NCBI RefSeq assembly: GCF_030286045.1
Contig: NZ_CP127390.1
Coordinates: 2,187,482 to 2,251,481 of the forward strand
Reading direction: 5' to 3'
From: Propionimicrobium sp. PCR01-08-3
GTDB taxonomy: Bacteria; Actinomycetota; Actinomycetes; Propionibacteriales; Propionibacteriaceae
DNA: 64,000 nt
Of the stretch, positions 19,120 through 29,353 are shown piece after piece (the stretch's first letter is position 1; each line of letters starts with the position of its first letter). Position numbers and translations under genes: made by a program. The notes beneath the pieces were generated by a model. That model saw nothing but the letters and a program-made list of their open reading frames with translations, was not told where the DNA came from and made no database searches.

Positions 19120-20328
19120 TCAGGATTCCTGCTCACGATCCGACGATTTGACTCGAGAACGTCCTTGACGGGCCGCCCGTGCTTCGGCCTTCTTCTGTTT
19201 GCGTTCGGCCTCTTGGTCGAGCAGCTTCTGGCCCCTGATACACCCGCTGATGAACGCCACCAACGGAATGGCGAACAACGCACCCGAAATACCCGCGACG
19301 ATCGCACCGGCCGAAATGCCGAGCAACACGATCAACGGGTGAATCTCCACGGCCTTGCCGAGCACCAGTGGCTGAAGCACATGCGACTCAAGGGTCATCA
19401 CCCCGACGAAGACGATCAGCATGATCACGGCCTTGGTGAATCCCAAAGTCACCAAGACCACCAACGTTGCGACGGCCCCGGCAACGATCGCGCCGAGCAG
19501 CGGAACGAATGAGCAGACGAAAGTGAAGGCGGTGATGGCCAACCACAGATTGGATCCCAGGAGCAAAGCACCCAGGCCGGCGCCGACTCCATCGACACCG
19601 GCCACGATAACGGCCGCCTTCACATAAGAACTCAGCGACGCCCAGCCACCACGGAGTGACGGCTCCATCGCGCCCATCGCATGGGTGGGGACGATCTCTC
19701 GGGCGGTTCCGGTGATCCGCGATCCGTCCTTGAGGAAGAAGAAAGTGGCGAACAGACAGGTCGCCAAGCCAGCGAACAAGGAACCGATGGTCGACCCGGC
19801 ACTGGCCAGGCCACCGGCCACCCCCGTGGCGATGTTCTGTGCCGAATCCTGCACATAAGACACAATCTTGTCGATGAGGTCATTGACCTGGCTCGCGCTG
19901 ACGTGCAGCGGCCCCGAGGCCAGCCAATTCAACAGGCCCTCGACACCTTGGGTGGCTGCATTGGCCAGCTGCGACCATTGCAGGGCGACCTGAGCACCGA
20001 CGACCACCAGCAATCCGGCGATGACCAGCAAGAAGGCCAGCAGCGCCGTGATGCTTCCGGCCCAGCGCGGCCACCCCTTGGAAACCAGCCATTCACAAAA
20101 ACCACCGAGCCCGGAGGTGAACAACAACGCCAAGATCAGCGGGACGACGATCTGGCTCATCTTGGCACCGATCTGCCACAGCACCACGGTCACCGCGGCA
20201 AGCACCAAAAGACGCCACCCCCAGCTTGCACCGATCCTCAGCCATTTCGGGGTAAAAAAGATGTCATCGGATTGGCTGGTACCCGAGGTCGGGGATGGCA
20301 CCGGGGTGGCGCCGGGAGTGGCAGTCAT
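19120..20328 (-). CDS. AI-2E family (PerM-like) transporter
   Basis: A 402-residue integral membrane protein with about eight helices arranged as in the AI-2E exporter family: two N-terminal helices, a long amphipathic stretch (about 120-180), then FFFLKDGSRI and a C-terminal helix bundle with GLGALLLGSNLWLAI and PLVLGKAVEIHPLIVLLGI, the family signature. Family substrates include AI-2, Na+ or unknown solutes, so transport is inferred only. GAGGTTTG lies before the ATG. The C-terminus is a basic Lys/Arg tail. Confidence 0.9.
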   Translation of the reverse strand: MTATPGATPVPSPTSGTSQSDDIFFTPKWLRIGASWGWRLLVLAAVTVVLWQIGAKMSQIVVPLILALLFTSGLGGFCEWLVSKGWPRWAGSITALLAFLLVIAGLLVVVGAQVALQWSQLANAATQGVEGLLNWLASGPLHVSASQVNDLIDKIVSYVQDSAQNIATGVAGGLASAGSTIGSLFAGLATCLFATFFFLKDGSRITGTAREIVPTHAMGAMEPSLRGGWASLSSYVKAAVIVAGVDGVGAGLGALLLGSNLWLAITAFTFVCSFVPLLGAIVAGAVATLVVLVTLGFTKAVIMLIVFVGVMTLESHVLQPLVLGKAVEIHPLIVLLGISAGAIVAGISGALFAIPLVAFISGCIRGQKLLDQEAERKQKKAEARAARQGRSRVKSSDREQES

Positions 20329-20560
20329 CTACAAACCTCCAAGTTGAAAGACTGTTCTCTAGCATAGGGACGAACTGGTTCCGGCTGTGGTGAACGTCCA
20401 AGTGATGGCCTTGTTGGATGCCGAGGGCGAACAGGCCGGCCTTCGATGATCGGCGGGTTCAGTGCACCCCTCCGCCGTGGTCGTGGCCCGGCCTGTCACG
20501 TCCTTGCTCGATCGAGCGCATGCACACCGGCCGAAGAAGGAACCAGCGTGACAGCCGGGA

Positions 20561-20566
20561 TAATCT
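20561..20566 (+). promoter_or_regulatory. -10 box for leaderless MFS gene
   Basis: TAATCT ends exactly 6 bases before GTG 20573, which supports that start over the in-frame ATG at 20597. Confidence 0.5.
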
Positions 20567-20572
20567 GGCTGG

Positions 20573-21760
20573 GTGCCCCGTCTGCCACGCAACACCATGC
20601 CCCGCGATGTCTGGGTGCTGTCTCTGGTTGCCTTGCTGGTCGCGATCGGCTTCGGCGTGCTGGTGCCCGTACTGCCTGTTTTTGCCCGCAGTTTCAAGGT
20701 GACCAGCTTTCAGGTCGGTGCGGTGGTCAGTGCCTTCGCCCTGGCCCGGCTGCTCATGGGGCCCTTTTGCGGACGACTGAACCGGGCGATCGGCGAACGG
20801 GTGGCGCTGGGCATCGGTATCGGCGTCGTCGCGCTCAGCAGCGCCGGTGCCGGCCTGTCGCAAAGCTATCTGCAGTTGCTGGTGCTGCGGGGGATCGGCG
20901 GGCTCGGATCGGCCATGTTCTCGGTGGCTTCGATGTCGTTGCTGCTGGCCAGCGCGTCCCCGCTGCAACGAGGACGCGCGAGCGCCCTGTATTCGGGCGG
21001 CTTCCTGATCGGCGGCATGGCCGGACCTGCCGTGGGTGGTCTCTTGGCAGCGGTCTCGATCAGGGCACCTTTCTTCTTCTATGCCGGGACGCTGGTGTTG
21101 GCCGGCGGCGCCGGTTTGCTGCTTCTCACCCATCGCGACCTCACCCCGACCGGCGAAACCAAGCCGGAAGCATTCAGTTTCGCCGACGCCTGGGGCCACG
21201 CCCGCTACCAGGTGGCCTGTGCGGCGAATTTCGCCACCGGCTGGCAGTCTCAGGGCGCGCGTTCGACCCTCGTCCCGATTCTGGTCGTCGAGGTACTGGA
21301 TCGTCCGACCTCGTGGACCGGGATCGCGTTCGCGGTAGCTGCGGTCGTGCAGGCGCTGGTGCTGCAGCCGGCCGGCCGGCTCGTCGACGTCTGGGGCAGG
21401 CGTCCGATGCTGATCACCGGTCTTGTCACCTGCGCCCTGTCATCGGCGCTCATTCCGTTCGCCCCGAATATCGGGTGGCTGGTCGTGATCTTGTGTGCCT
21501 TCAGCGCGGGATCGGCGATCATGTCGCCGGCACCCACCGCCCTGGTCGGCGATGTGATCGGCAGCAACGGCGGCACCCCGGTGGCGGTCTTCCAAATGTC
21601 GTCGGACCTCGGTTCCATCATCGGCCCGCTGGCCGCCGGTGCCCTCGCCGATCATTTTCCACTGCCGGTCGCCTTCGGGATCGGCGCTGCCTTGATGGCC
21701 GGTATCGGATGCTGGTCGGCTCTTGCGCTGCGGCACCACGGGCGCTCGTCCGATCAATAG
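20573..21760 (+). CDS. MFS transporter (drug-efflux type)
   Basis: A 395-residue, 12-helix major facilitator. The cytoplasmic loop motif A region appears as MGPFCGRLNRAIGERVAL (about 62-79), and the repeat half shows LQPAGRLVDVWGRRPML (about 263-279). VPVLPVFARSF near the N-terminus and the GPAVGGLL motif C in helix 5 favour a proton-driven exporter of the DHA1 type. Substrate unknown. The start is GTG 20573 from the leaderless-type promoter. It stands alone between divergent and downstream genes. Confidence 0.88.
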   Translation: MPRLPRNTMPRDVWVLSLVALLVAIGFGVLVPVLPVFARSFKVTSFQVGAVVSAFALARLLMGPFCGRLNRAIGERVALGIGIGVVALSSAGAGLSQSYLQLLVLRGIGGLGSAMFSVASMSLLLASASPLQRGRASALYSGGFLIGGMAGPAVGGLLAAVSIRAPFFFYAGTLVLAGGAGLLLLTHRDLTPTGETKPEAFSFADAWGHARYQVACAANFATGWQSQGARSTLVPILVVEVLDRPTSWTGIAFAVAAVVQALVLQPAGRLVDVWGRRPMLITGLVTCALSSALIPFAPNIGWLVVILCAFSAGSAIMSPAPTALVGDVIGSNGGTPVAVFQMSSDLGSIIGPLAAGALADHFPLPVAFGIGAALMAGIGCWSALALRHHGRSSDQ

Positions 21761-21764
21761 CGGC

Positions 21765-21770
21765 TAGCCT
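21765..21770 (+). promoter_or_regulatory. -10 box for leaderless ung
   Basis: TAGCCT ends 6 bases before the ung ATG at 21777, and lies immediately after the MFS stop, so ung has its own promoter. Confidence 0.5.
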
Positions 21771-21776
21771 ACTGGG

Positions 21777-22466
21777 ATGACCGCTCGTCCGATTTCTGAA
21801 CTGATGGCTTCCGACTGGGCCGAGGCATTGGCCGACCAGGAGCCGCAGATCCACCGGATGGGCACCTTTCTGCGTGATGAGATCGCGGCGGGACGCGGCT
21901 ATCTTCCCTCGGGAGACAAGGTGCTCCGTGCGTTCAGTAGGCCGCTGGCCGACGTTCGGGTGTTGATCGTCGGCCAGGACCCCTACCCGACCCCCGGGCA
22001 CCCGATCGGACTGAGCTTCGCCGTCGAACGCTCGGTTCGTCCACTGCCCAAGTCGCTGATCAATATCTATAAGGAGCTACAGTCCGACCTCGGCATCGCG
22101 CCCGCACCGCACGGTGACCTGACCGGCTGGTTCGAACAAGGCGTGCTGTTGTTGAACAGGTGCCTCACGGTGCGGCCCGGACGCTCGGCCTCGCATCGTG
22201 GCAAGGGGTGGGAGCCGGTGACCCAGGCGGCCATCGAAGTCCTGGCGCACCGCGGCGGGCCGCTGGTCGCCATCTTGTGGGGACGCGACGCGCAGTCGCT
22301 CACCCCGACGTTGGCGAGCGCAGGAGTTCCGATCATCGCCTCGGCACACCCCTCACCCCTGTCGGCGAGTGCCGGATTCTTCGGTTCGCGGCCGTTCAGC
22401 AGAGCAAACCAGGCGCTGACCGACCAGGGCGACGGCGGTATCAACTGGGATCTCAACCAGGCCTAG
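21777..22466 (+). CDS. ung: Uracil-DNA glycosylase
   Basis: A 229-residue family 1 enzyme that removes uracil from DNA in base excision repair. The water-activating motif GQDPYPTPG (about 63-71) has Pro in place of the enterobacterial His after GQDPY, a common actinobacterial form. The DNA-intercalating loop HPSPLSAS (near 190) and the uracil-binding Asn in LLLNRCLTV are intact. Confidence 0.95.
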   Translation: MTARPISELMASDWAEALADQEPQIHRMGTFLRDEIAAGRGYLPSGDKVLRAFSRPLADVRVLIVGQDPYPTPGHPIGLSFAVERSVRPLPKSLINIYKELQSDLGIAPAPHGDLTGWFEQGVLLLNRCLTVRPGRSASHRGKGWEPVTQAAIEVLAHRGGPLVAILWGRDAQSLTPTLASAGVPIIASAHPSPLSASAGFFGSRPFSRANQALTDQGDGGINWDLNQA

Positions 22467-22518
22467 CAGGATTTTTGCAGGCCAGGGCGTGAGGGTTGGC
22501 GACTGTGACTGGCAGACT

Positions 22519-22578
22519 GCTGGGTGAATGTCACCAAGGCTGAGTGAGTGTTACCAATGCCGGGTGAGTGTTTGAATC
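22519..22578 (+). repeat. Three imperfect 20-bp tandem repeats
   Basis: Three adjacent 20-base units share the pattern GCYGRGTGARTGTYACCAAK, with the third unit diverging at its end (22519-22538, 22539-22558, 22559-22578). They lie in the short gap between ung and the patatin gene and finish 24 bases before its start. They could be a multi-site operator or a local duplication. Confidence 0.6.
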
Positions 22579-22602
22579 ACCTAGCGGGAACGAGGAGCGA
22601 CC

Positions 22603-23511
22603 ATGAAGGTATCCCTGGTGCTCGGTTCGGGCGGCGCCCGCGGTTACGCCCATATCGGAGCGATTGAAGAGCTGGCATCGCGCGGGCACGAGATCGTTGC
22701 GGTGGCCGGGTCGTCCATCGGGGCGTTGATGGGCGGCGCATACGCGGCCGGCAAATTGGATGATCTGACCAAGGTAGCCAAGCGCCTGACCCGCACCGAT
22801 GTGCTGATGCTGGCACGGCCGTCGCTGACTGCTCCTGGCCTGATAAAACTCGATCGCGTCATGCACCTGCTCGGGCGAATCATCGGAGATGTGCGTATCG
22901 AGGAGCTCCCGATGCCGTTCACGGCGGTGGCCACCGACCTGTTCGCGCGCCGCGAGATCTGGTTCCACGATGGCCCGCTGCTCGCGGCGATCCGGGCGTC
23001 CATCTCGATTCCCACGATCTTCGAGCCCGTCATGCTCGATCACCGGTTGCTGGTGGACGGCGGCCTGGTCAATCCGCTGCCGATGGAGACCTCGCTGCGC
23101 TGGGATACCGATGTGACCGTTGCGGTTTCGCTGCTCGGACGCTCACACGAGCGCGAGTTCGGCGGGGCCGTCGAGATGTCGTCCGATCAGATGAAGGAGT
23201 CGGGCAGGGCGGGTCTGGGGCGTCTTCCCGAGAGGCTGGCCGAGGTTCTGCCATCGCGGGCGAGGTCGCGCACCGCCGACGGTTTGTTCGAGCCGCTGCC
23301 TGACGATCTCGGCATCGCGAGCATGACCACGATGACCCTCGATGTCATGCAGGAGCGCATCCAGGCGTCCCGGCTTGCGGTGAATCCGCCCGACGTGCAC
23401 GTGGAGATACCGGCGAGCGCAGCGACCACCTTCGACTTCAATGACGCCCACCGGCTCATCGAACTCGGACGCAAGCTCGCAGCGGAACGCTTCGATGAGG
23501 TGGGGCTGTAG
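22603..23511 (+). CDS. Patatin-like phospholipase family protein
   Basis: A 302-residue serine hydrolase of the bacterial patatin (RssA-like) group. The oxyanion loop GSGGARGYAH (8-17), nucleophile motif GSSIG (36-40, Ser38) and catalytic Asp in DGG (152-154) are all present, so it should be an active lipid acyl hydrolase. No signal peptide or membrane helix is seen, which points to the cytosol or the inner membrane face. ACGAGGAG precedes the ATG. Substrate unknown. Confidence 0.92.
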   Translation: MKVSLVLGSGGARGYAHIGAIEELASRGHEIVAVAGSSIGALMGGAYAAGKLDDLTKVAKRLTRTDVLMLARPSLTAPGLIKLDRVMHLLGRIIGDVRIEELPMPFTAVATDLFARREIWFHDGPLLAAIRASISIPTIFEPVMLDHRLLVDGGLVNPLPMETSLRWDTDVTVAVSLLGRSHEREFGGAVEMSSDQMKESGRAGLGRLPERLAEVLPSRARSRTADGLFEPLPDDLGIASMTTMTLDVMQERIQASRLAVNPPDVHVEIPASAATTFDFNDAHRLIELGRKLAAERFDEVGL

Positions 23512-23525
23512 GCAGGGACGCGGCA

Positions 23526-23531
23526 TAAACT
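23526..23531 (+). promoter_or_regulatory. -10 box for leaderless msrA
   Basis: TAAACT ends 7 bases before the msrA ATG at 23539. Confidence 0.5.
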
Positions 23532-23538
23532 TGAGACC

Positions 23539-24171
23539 ATGTTCGGATTCGGAAAGCCTGTTCATGTGACCGCGCAGACCGCCTTGTCGGGAAGCAATAC
23601 CCCGGTGCTGGACGCGAGCCTTGAGCACCGCATCTTCGGCCGGCCGTTGAACGCCGAATACCCGGGTTCGGAAACCGCCTATTTCGCGCTGGGCTGTTTC
23701 TGGGGTGCCGAGAAGCTTTTCTGGCAGGTACCCGGCGTGCTGTCCACTGCGGCCGGATATCAGGGCGGCTATACCCCCAACCCCACCTATCAGCAGGTTT
23801 GTACCGGGATGACCGGACATGCCGAAACCGTGCGGGTGGTCTTTGATCCGGCGAAGATCAGCTATGCCGAGTTGGTGAGGTTCTTCTTCGAGCATCATGA
23901 CCCGACCCAGGGCGACCGGCAGGGCAACGACACGGGCACCCAGTACCGTTCTGCTTTGTTCACCGTTTCGAACGCGCAACAGGCCACCGCCGAAAAGATC
24001 CGGGACGAATATCAGCATGCGCTGACCGAGGCCGGTTATGGGACGATCACGACCGCCATCGAGCCCGCCAAGCAGTGGTATTTCGCCGAGGATTACCACC
24101 AGCAATACCTCGATGCGAATCCGGGCGGCTACGACTGCCATGTGCGCACCGGAGTCGCATGCCCGGCGTGA
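23539..24171 (+). CDS. msrA: Peptide-methionine (S)-S-oxide reductase
   Basis: A 210-residue enzyme that reduces methionine-S-sulfoxide in proteins. The catalytic cysteine is C53 in GCFWGAEKLFW. GYQGGYTPNPTYQQVCTGMTGHAE and the FFEHHDPTQ block are standard. YHQQYLDANPGGYDCH near the C-terminus supplies the resolving region. The N-terminal 45 residues correspond to the longer actinobacterial and enterobacterial form. Recycling would be by thioredoxin or a mycothiol/mycoredoxin system. Confidence 0.95.
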   Translation: MFGFGKPVHVTAQTALSGSNTPVLDASLEHRIFGRPLNAEYPGSETAYFALGCFWGAEKLFWQVPGVLSTAAGYQGGYTPNPTYQQVCTGMTGHAETVRVVFDPAKISYAELVRFFFEHHDPTQGDRQGNDTGTQYRSALFTVSNAQQATAEKIRDEYQHALTEAGYGTITTAIEPAKQWYFAEDYHQQYLDANPGGYDCHVRTGVACPA

Positions 24172-24202
24172 GAGTTCTGCAAGGAATCGCCGGCCACCTG
24201 TT

Positions 24203-24307
24203 GCATTGATTCTTTGCCCCACGCTCGGCTATCAACTGGCCGGAACCGGCACGAGTGGGGAGAAATTGCGCCACGTGGCATCGATTCTTTGCCCCACGCT
24301 TGGCTAT
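24203..24307 (+). repeat. 30-bp direct repeat, two copies 75 bp apart
   Basis: Copies at 24203-24232 and 24278-24307 match at 28 of 30 positions (core GATTCTTTGCCCCACGCT). On the minus strand each reads as AGCGTGGGGCAAAGAATC. The spacer contains CCGGAACCGG. No ORF or transposase is associated. It may be one instance of a dispersed intergenic repeat family. Confidence 0.65.
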
Positions 24308-26450
<2,143 letters not shown>

Positions 26451-26465
26451 CCTGGCCTGAGGTGG

Positions 26466-27206
26466 ATGGTGAGCCCGGCTGTGATCGTCACCCTGATCGT
26501 GGTGATCGGTATCGGATTGGTGATCATGGCCGCGCTCGCTGATCGGCGCAGTGCCCGACGGCTCGAATCGGGGTCCGATGCCGGGCCGGAAGACGGCCCT
26601 TCGCGGCCCATCCGGCTCGGCCGGGATCGCGACCGCGCCGATCCCGAGGAACCTCCCGGCTATGTCACGGCTGACGAGCTTCTCGATGCCGCACCGGCCG
26701 CGGCCCGTTTCGGCCCCGACCAAGAACGCCGGTTGGCAGCACAGCTCACCGAATCGTCCACCATCAGAACCGATTGTGTGCTCGCAGCGCCCACGCTGGC
26801 CACTCACACCGGCACCAGGTCGATTCTTGAACAGCCGAGAGTCCTTGTCTGTGCCGATGGGATCGGCAGTCTCAGAGAGGTCCTGGCGCTGTTGAGTACT
26901 GCGTCCGCTGACATGCAGCCGCTGGTGATCGCTGCCCCGACGATCGACGCCGAGGTGCTCGAGACGATCATCGCGAACAAGCTTGCCGGAAAACTTGAAG
27001 TAGCCGTCGTCCTCGGCGAGCTGGCTGCGCTGAAAAGCCTCGCCGAGGCGTCCGGAAGTGAACCGGTGACGCTCGCTGACCGGCAGGCCGGCGCGGTGGT
27101 CTTCAACCAATTAGGGCGACCGGCTCGAATCGTCGCCGATCCCTCAGCCTGCTGGGTGATTCGAGAGCCTCAATCCTCAACTCCAATCCGGAAGGAACCG
27201 GCATGA
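26466..27206 (+). CDS. Membrane-anchored GroEL apical-domain-like protein
   Basis: A 246-residue protein with one N-terminal membrane helix (about 4-24) followed by RRSARR, which by the positive-inside rule puts the rest in the cytosol. Residues about 30-70 are a charged linker. Residues about 120-232 align by eye with the GroEL apical domain: LEQPRVLVCADGIGSLREVL, PLVIAAPTIDAEVLETIIAN, KLAGKLEVAVV and LGRPARIVAD match the order and spacing of [50 protein letters not shown] and LGQAKRVVIN. No equatorial ATPase domain is present. ATG 26466 follows GAGGTGG; the stop overlaps the next start (ATGA). Role unknown; substrate or peptide binding is inferred. Confidence 0.8.
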   Translation: MVSPAVIVTLIVVIGIGLVIMAALADRRSARRLESGSDAGPEDGPSRPIRLGRDRDRADPEEPPGYVTADELLDAAPAAARFGPDQERRLAAQLTESSTIRTDCVLAAPTLATHTGTRSILEQPRVLVCADGIGSLREVLALLSTASADMQPLVIAAPTIDAEVLETIIANKLAGKLEVAVVLGELAALKSLAEASGSEPVTLADRQAGAVVFNQLGRPARIVADPSACWVIREPQSSTPIRKEPA

Positions 27207-28945
27207 TGACCGCAAAACGGCGGATTCGCACTGCGCTGGCGGCCGCGGCGGCAGCGAGCGTGGTGATAGGCGGGACCATCTTCGTCCCCCAGTTCGCGCT
27301 CGCGTCGAACAACACGTTGATAGCGACCAGCGCCCTCAACGTGCGCGCGGAACCCACCACCGGGTCGGCGGTCCTCGGAGTGCTGTCCGCCGGTGAACAG
27401 GTGGAGCGCCGCGGCGACCCGCAGGGCGAGTGGACACCGGTCAGCTACGCCGGGCAGGACGCCTGGGTTTTCTCGCAATACTCCACTTTGGACAGCATCG
27501 ATGCTGCTCCGGGAGGGACCGCGACCGCGATCGAGCCGTTGAATGTGCGGGCGGCGGCGTCCACCCTGACCACGATCTATGGAGTGCTGACGGTCGGCGA
27601 ATCCGTCGCGGTGACCGGTGAGCAGGTGGGCGGCTGGGTGCCCGTGCAGTACAAGGGACGCGATGCGTTCTGCTATGCGCCCTATCTGAAATCGGACGCC
27701 ACCACCGATGCTCCGGCCACGAATCCGTACCCGGTCACCCCGGAGGCACCGCAGGCTCCCGAGGTCGTGAATGAAGGCGGCACCGCCGACAATTCCGGTA
27801 CCGGTGGCGACGGCTTCCCCGACAACGACAACGACCTCGGCAATGTCGTCACCATTCCCGAGCACGACGCGGATACCGGCAGTGGGGACGCGTCGTCGGC
27901 CGATGTCACGGCTCCTGATGAACCGGCGGTGCCAGCGGACGACGGTGTGGCCGGTGAGGCCGAGCCGAGTGAGCCGACAACCTCCGGCGAGGACCAGCCG
28001 AGCGAACCTGTAACCTCCGACGAGACCGAAGTCCCCGACACGGACACGAGCGCACCGGAGCCGAGCACCGATCCGGCTCCGGACGAAGGCTCCGTGGCCA
28101 CCGGCAGCGCCAACGCCAGGACCGCACTCAACGTGCGCAGCGGGCCCGGCACCAGCTACCCGGTCCTCGGCACGCTTTCGACCGGGGAACAGATCAGCAC
28201 GCGTGGCGATGACCAGAGCGGCTGGACCCCGGTGATCTATAACGGCCAGGACGGCTGGGTCTCCAGCGAGTTCCTGTCGTACACCGGCGAGGTGGACGAG
28301 GAGGAGCCGGCTGCCGGTCAGACGACGACCGGATACACCACCACCGACGTGAACCTACGCACCGGGCCGAGCCTCGACTATCGAGTTGCGCGGGTACTGG
28401 ATCCCGGCACCGAGATTCAACTCACCGGTGTCACCCAGAACGGTTACAGCCAGGTCGATGACGGCGGCACGCTGCTGTGGATCTCGACCACCTACGTCAG
28501 CGACACCCCGGTGACCACCGGTGGTGGTTCGGGCCCCTCGCAGGGACCGAGCGTCCCGCCCGGGTCTGATACCGGAACCTCGCTGAACACCGGCGGCTCA
28601 TCCGGCCTGGACGGCCTGACTGACTCCGGCAAGGGCATCGTCTATGCGGTGCGGGCGAATTTCCCGCAAATCGGCACGATGTACGGGGTGCGTCCCGATT
28701 CGATTCCGGACCATCCCAGCGGCCGGGCGGTCGACATCATGTTGCCTGGCGGGGTCAGCGATGTCGATCTCGGCAACCAGATCGCCGCCTACATGCAGGC
28801 CAATGCCGATTCGCTGAATATCGAGTACATCATCTACCGCCAGCAGATCTGGATCAATGGCCAAAGCGGCTGGACCGCGATGGCCGATCGTGGCTCGGCG
28901 ACGGCCAACCACATGGATCATGTGCACGTCTCGGTGAACTACTGA
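27203..28945 (+). CDS. Secreted SH3-repeat protein with C-terminal M15-like domain
   Basis: A 580-residue exported protein related in its first half to the Rpf gene product upstream. It has a signal peptide (about 1-36), two SH3 domains (about 38-90, 102-155), an acidic Ser/Thr/Pro linker, then two more SH3 domains (about 300-355 and 372-430). The C-terminal domain (about 465-580) carries DHPSGRAVDIML and NHMDHVHVSV, the His/Asp and His-x-His zinc sites of M15/ARB_07466-like D-Ala peptidase folds. It is probably a wall peptidase. Start overlaps the previous gene and has GGAAGGA upstream, so the three genes are co-translated. Confidence 0.9.
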   Translation: MMTAKRRIRTALAAAAAASVVIGGTIFVPQFALASNNTLIATSALNVRAEPTTGSAVLGVLSAGEQVERRGDPQGEWTPVSYAGQDAWVFSQYSTLDSIDAAPGGTATAIEPLNVRAAASTLTTIYGVLTVGESVAVTGEQVGGWVPVQYKGRDAFCYAPYLKSDATTDAPATNPYPVTPEAPQAPEVVNEGGTADNSGTGGDGFPDNDNDLGNVVTIPEHDADTGSGDASSADVTAPDEPAVPADDGVAGEAEPSEPTTSGEDQPSEPVTSDETEVPDTDTSAPEPSTDPAPDEGSVATGSANARTALNVRSGPGTSYPVLGTLSTGEQISTRGDDQSGWTPVIYNGQDGWVSSEFLSYTGEVDEEEPAAGQTTTGYTTTDVNLRTGPSLDYRVARVLDPGTEIQLTGVTQNGYSQVDDGGTLLWISTTYVSDTPVTTGGGSGPSQGPSVPPGSDTGTSLNTGGSSGLDGLTDSGKGIVYAVRANFPQIGTMYGVRPDSIPDHPSGRAVDIMLPGGVSDVDLGNQIAAYMQANADSLNIEYIIYRQQIWINGQSGWTAMADRGSATANHMDHVHVSVNY

Positions 28946-28991
28946 GCTGAGTTTGGGGGTAAGCGCGACTGTCGGTTAAGCTAGCCCTCGC

Positions 28992-29064
28992 GTCCCCATC
29001 GTCTAGCGGCCTAGGACACTGCCCTTTCAAGGCAGCAGCGCCGGTTCGAATCCGGTTGGGGATA
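28992..29064 (+). tRNA. tRNA-Glu (anticodon UUC)
   Basis: A 73-base cloverleaf: acceptor arms GTCCCCA/TGGGGAT with a G-U first pair, D arm around TCTAGCGGCCTAGGA, anticodon stem ACTGC/GCAG with loop CTTTCAA giving anticodon TTC, and T loop TTCGAAT. CCA is not encoded. A terminator follows directly. Confidence 0.97.
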
Positions 29065-29071
29065 CGAATCG

Positions 29072-29110
29072 AACAGCCTAGTCAGACTGCAAGTCTGCTG
29101 GGCTGTTTTT
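29072..29110 (+). terminator. Intrinsic terminator after tRNA-Glu
   Basis: AACAGCC..AGACT and AGTCT..GGCTGTT form a long, slightly imperfect stem followed by five T residues, a classical Rho-independent terminator. The remaining bases to the ROK gene (29111-29353) show nothing else. Confidence 0.85.
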
Positions 29111-29353
29111 GTTCGCAAACTTGCCATCGGCAGTGGCCTGGATTCCTTGCTGCTACCAGGACTGCTCGCTCAGGGTCTGATTCTGAATTCAACAAGACGG
29201 TTTGTATCATCGTCCTGGAAGCTGACTTGCCGCCATGGTTACAGATCGCCTCTGCATCCGCACAGTAGAAATATAAGCATCAAATCTCACGTTGACGAGC
29301 ACAGAGACTCCAGTCATTAGCGATCGCTTCGCACGGGAAGCAGTTCATCACGC

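Noticed and set aside
20446-21780. 444-residue frame overlapping the MFS gene
   Set aside because: Low-complexity Arg/Gly-rich shadow in the wrong frame of the clear MFS transporter.
28992-29110. Phage or island attachment site at tRNA-Glu
   Set aside because: No integrase in the window and no second copy of the tRNA 3' end was found; only composition hints remain.
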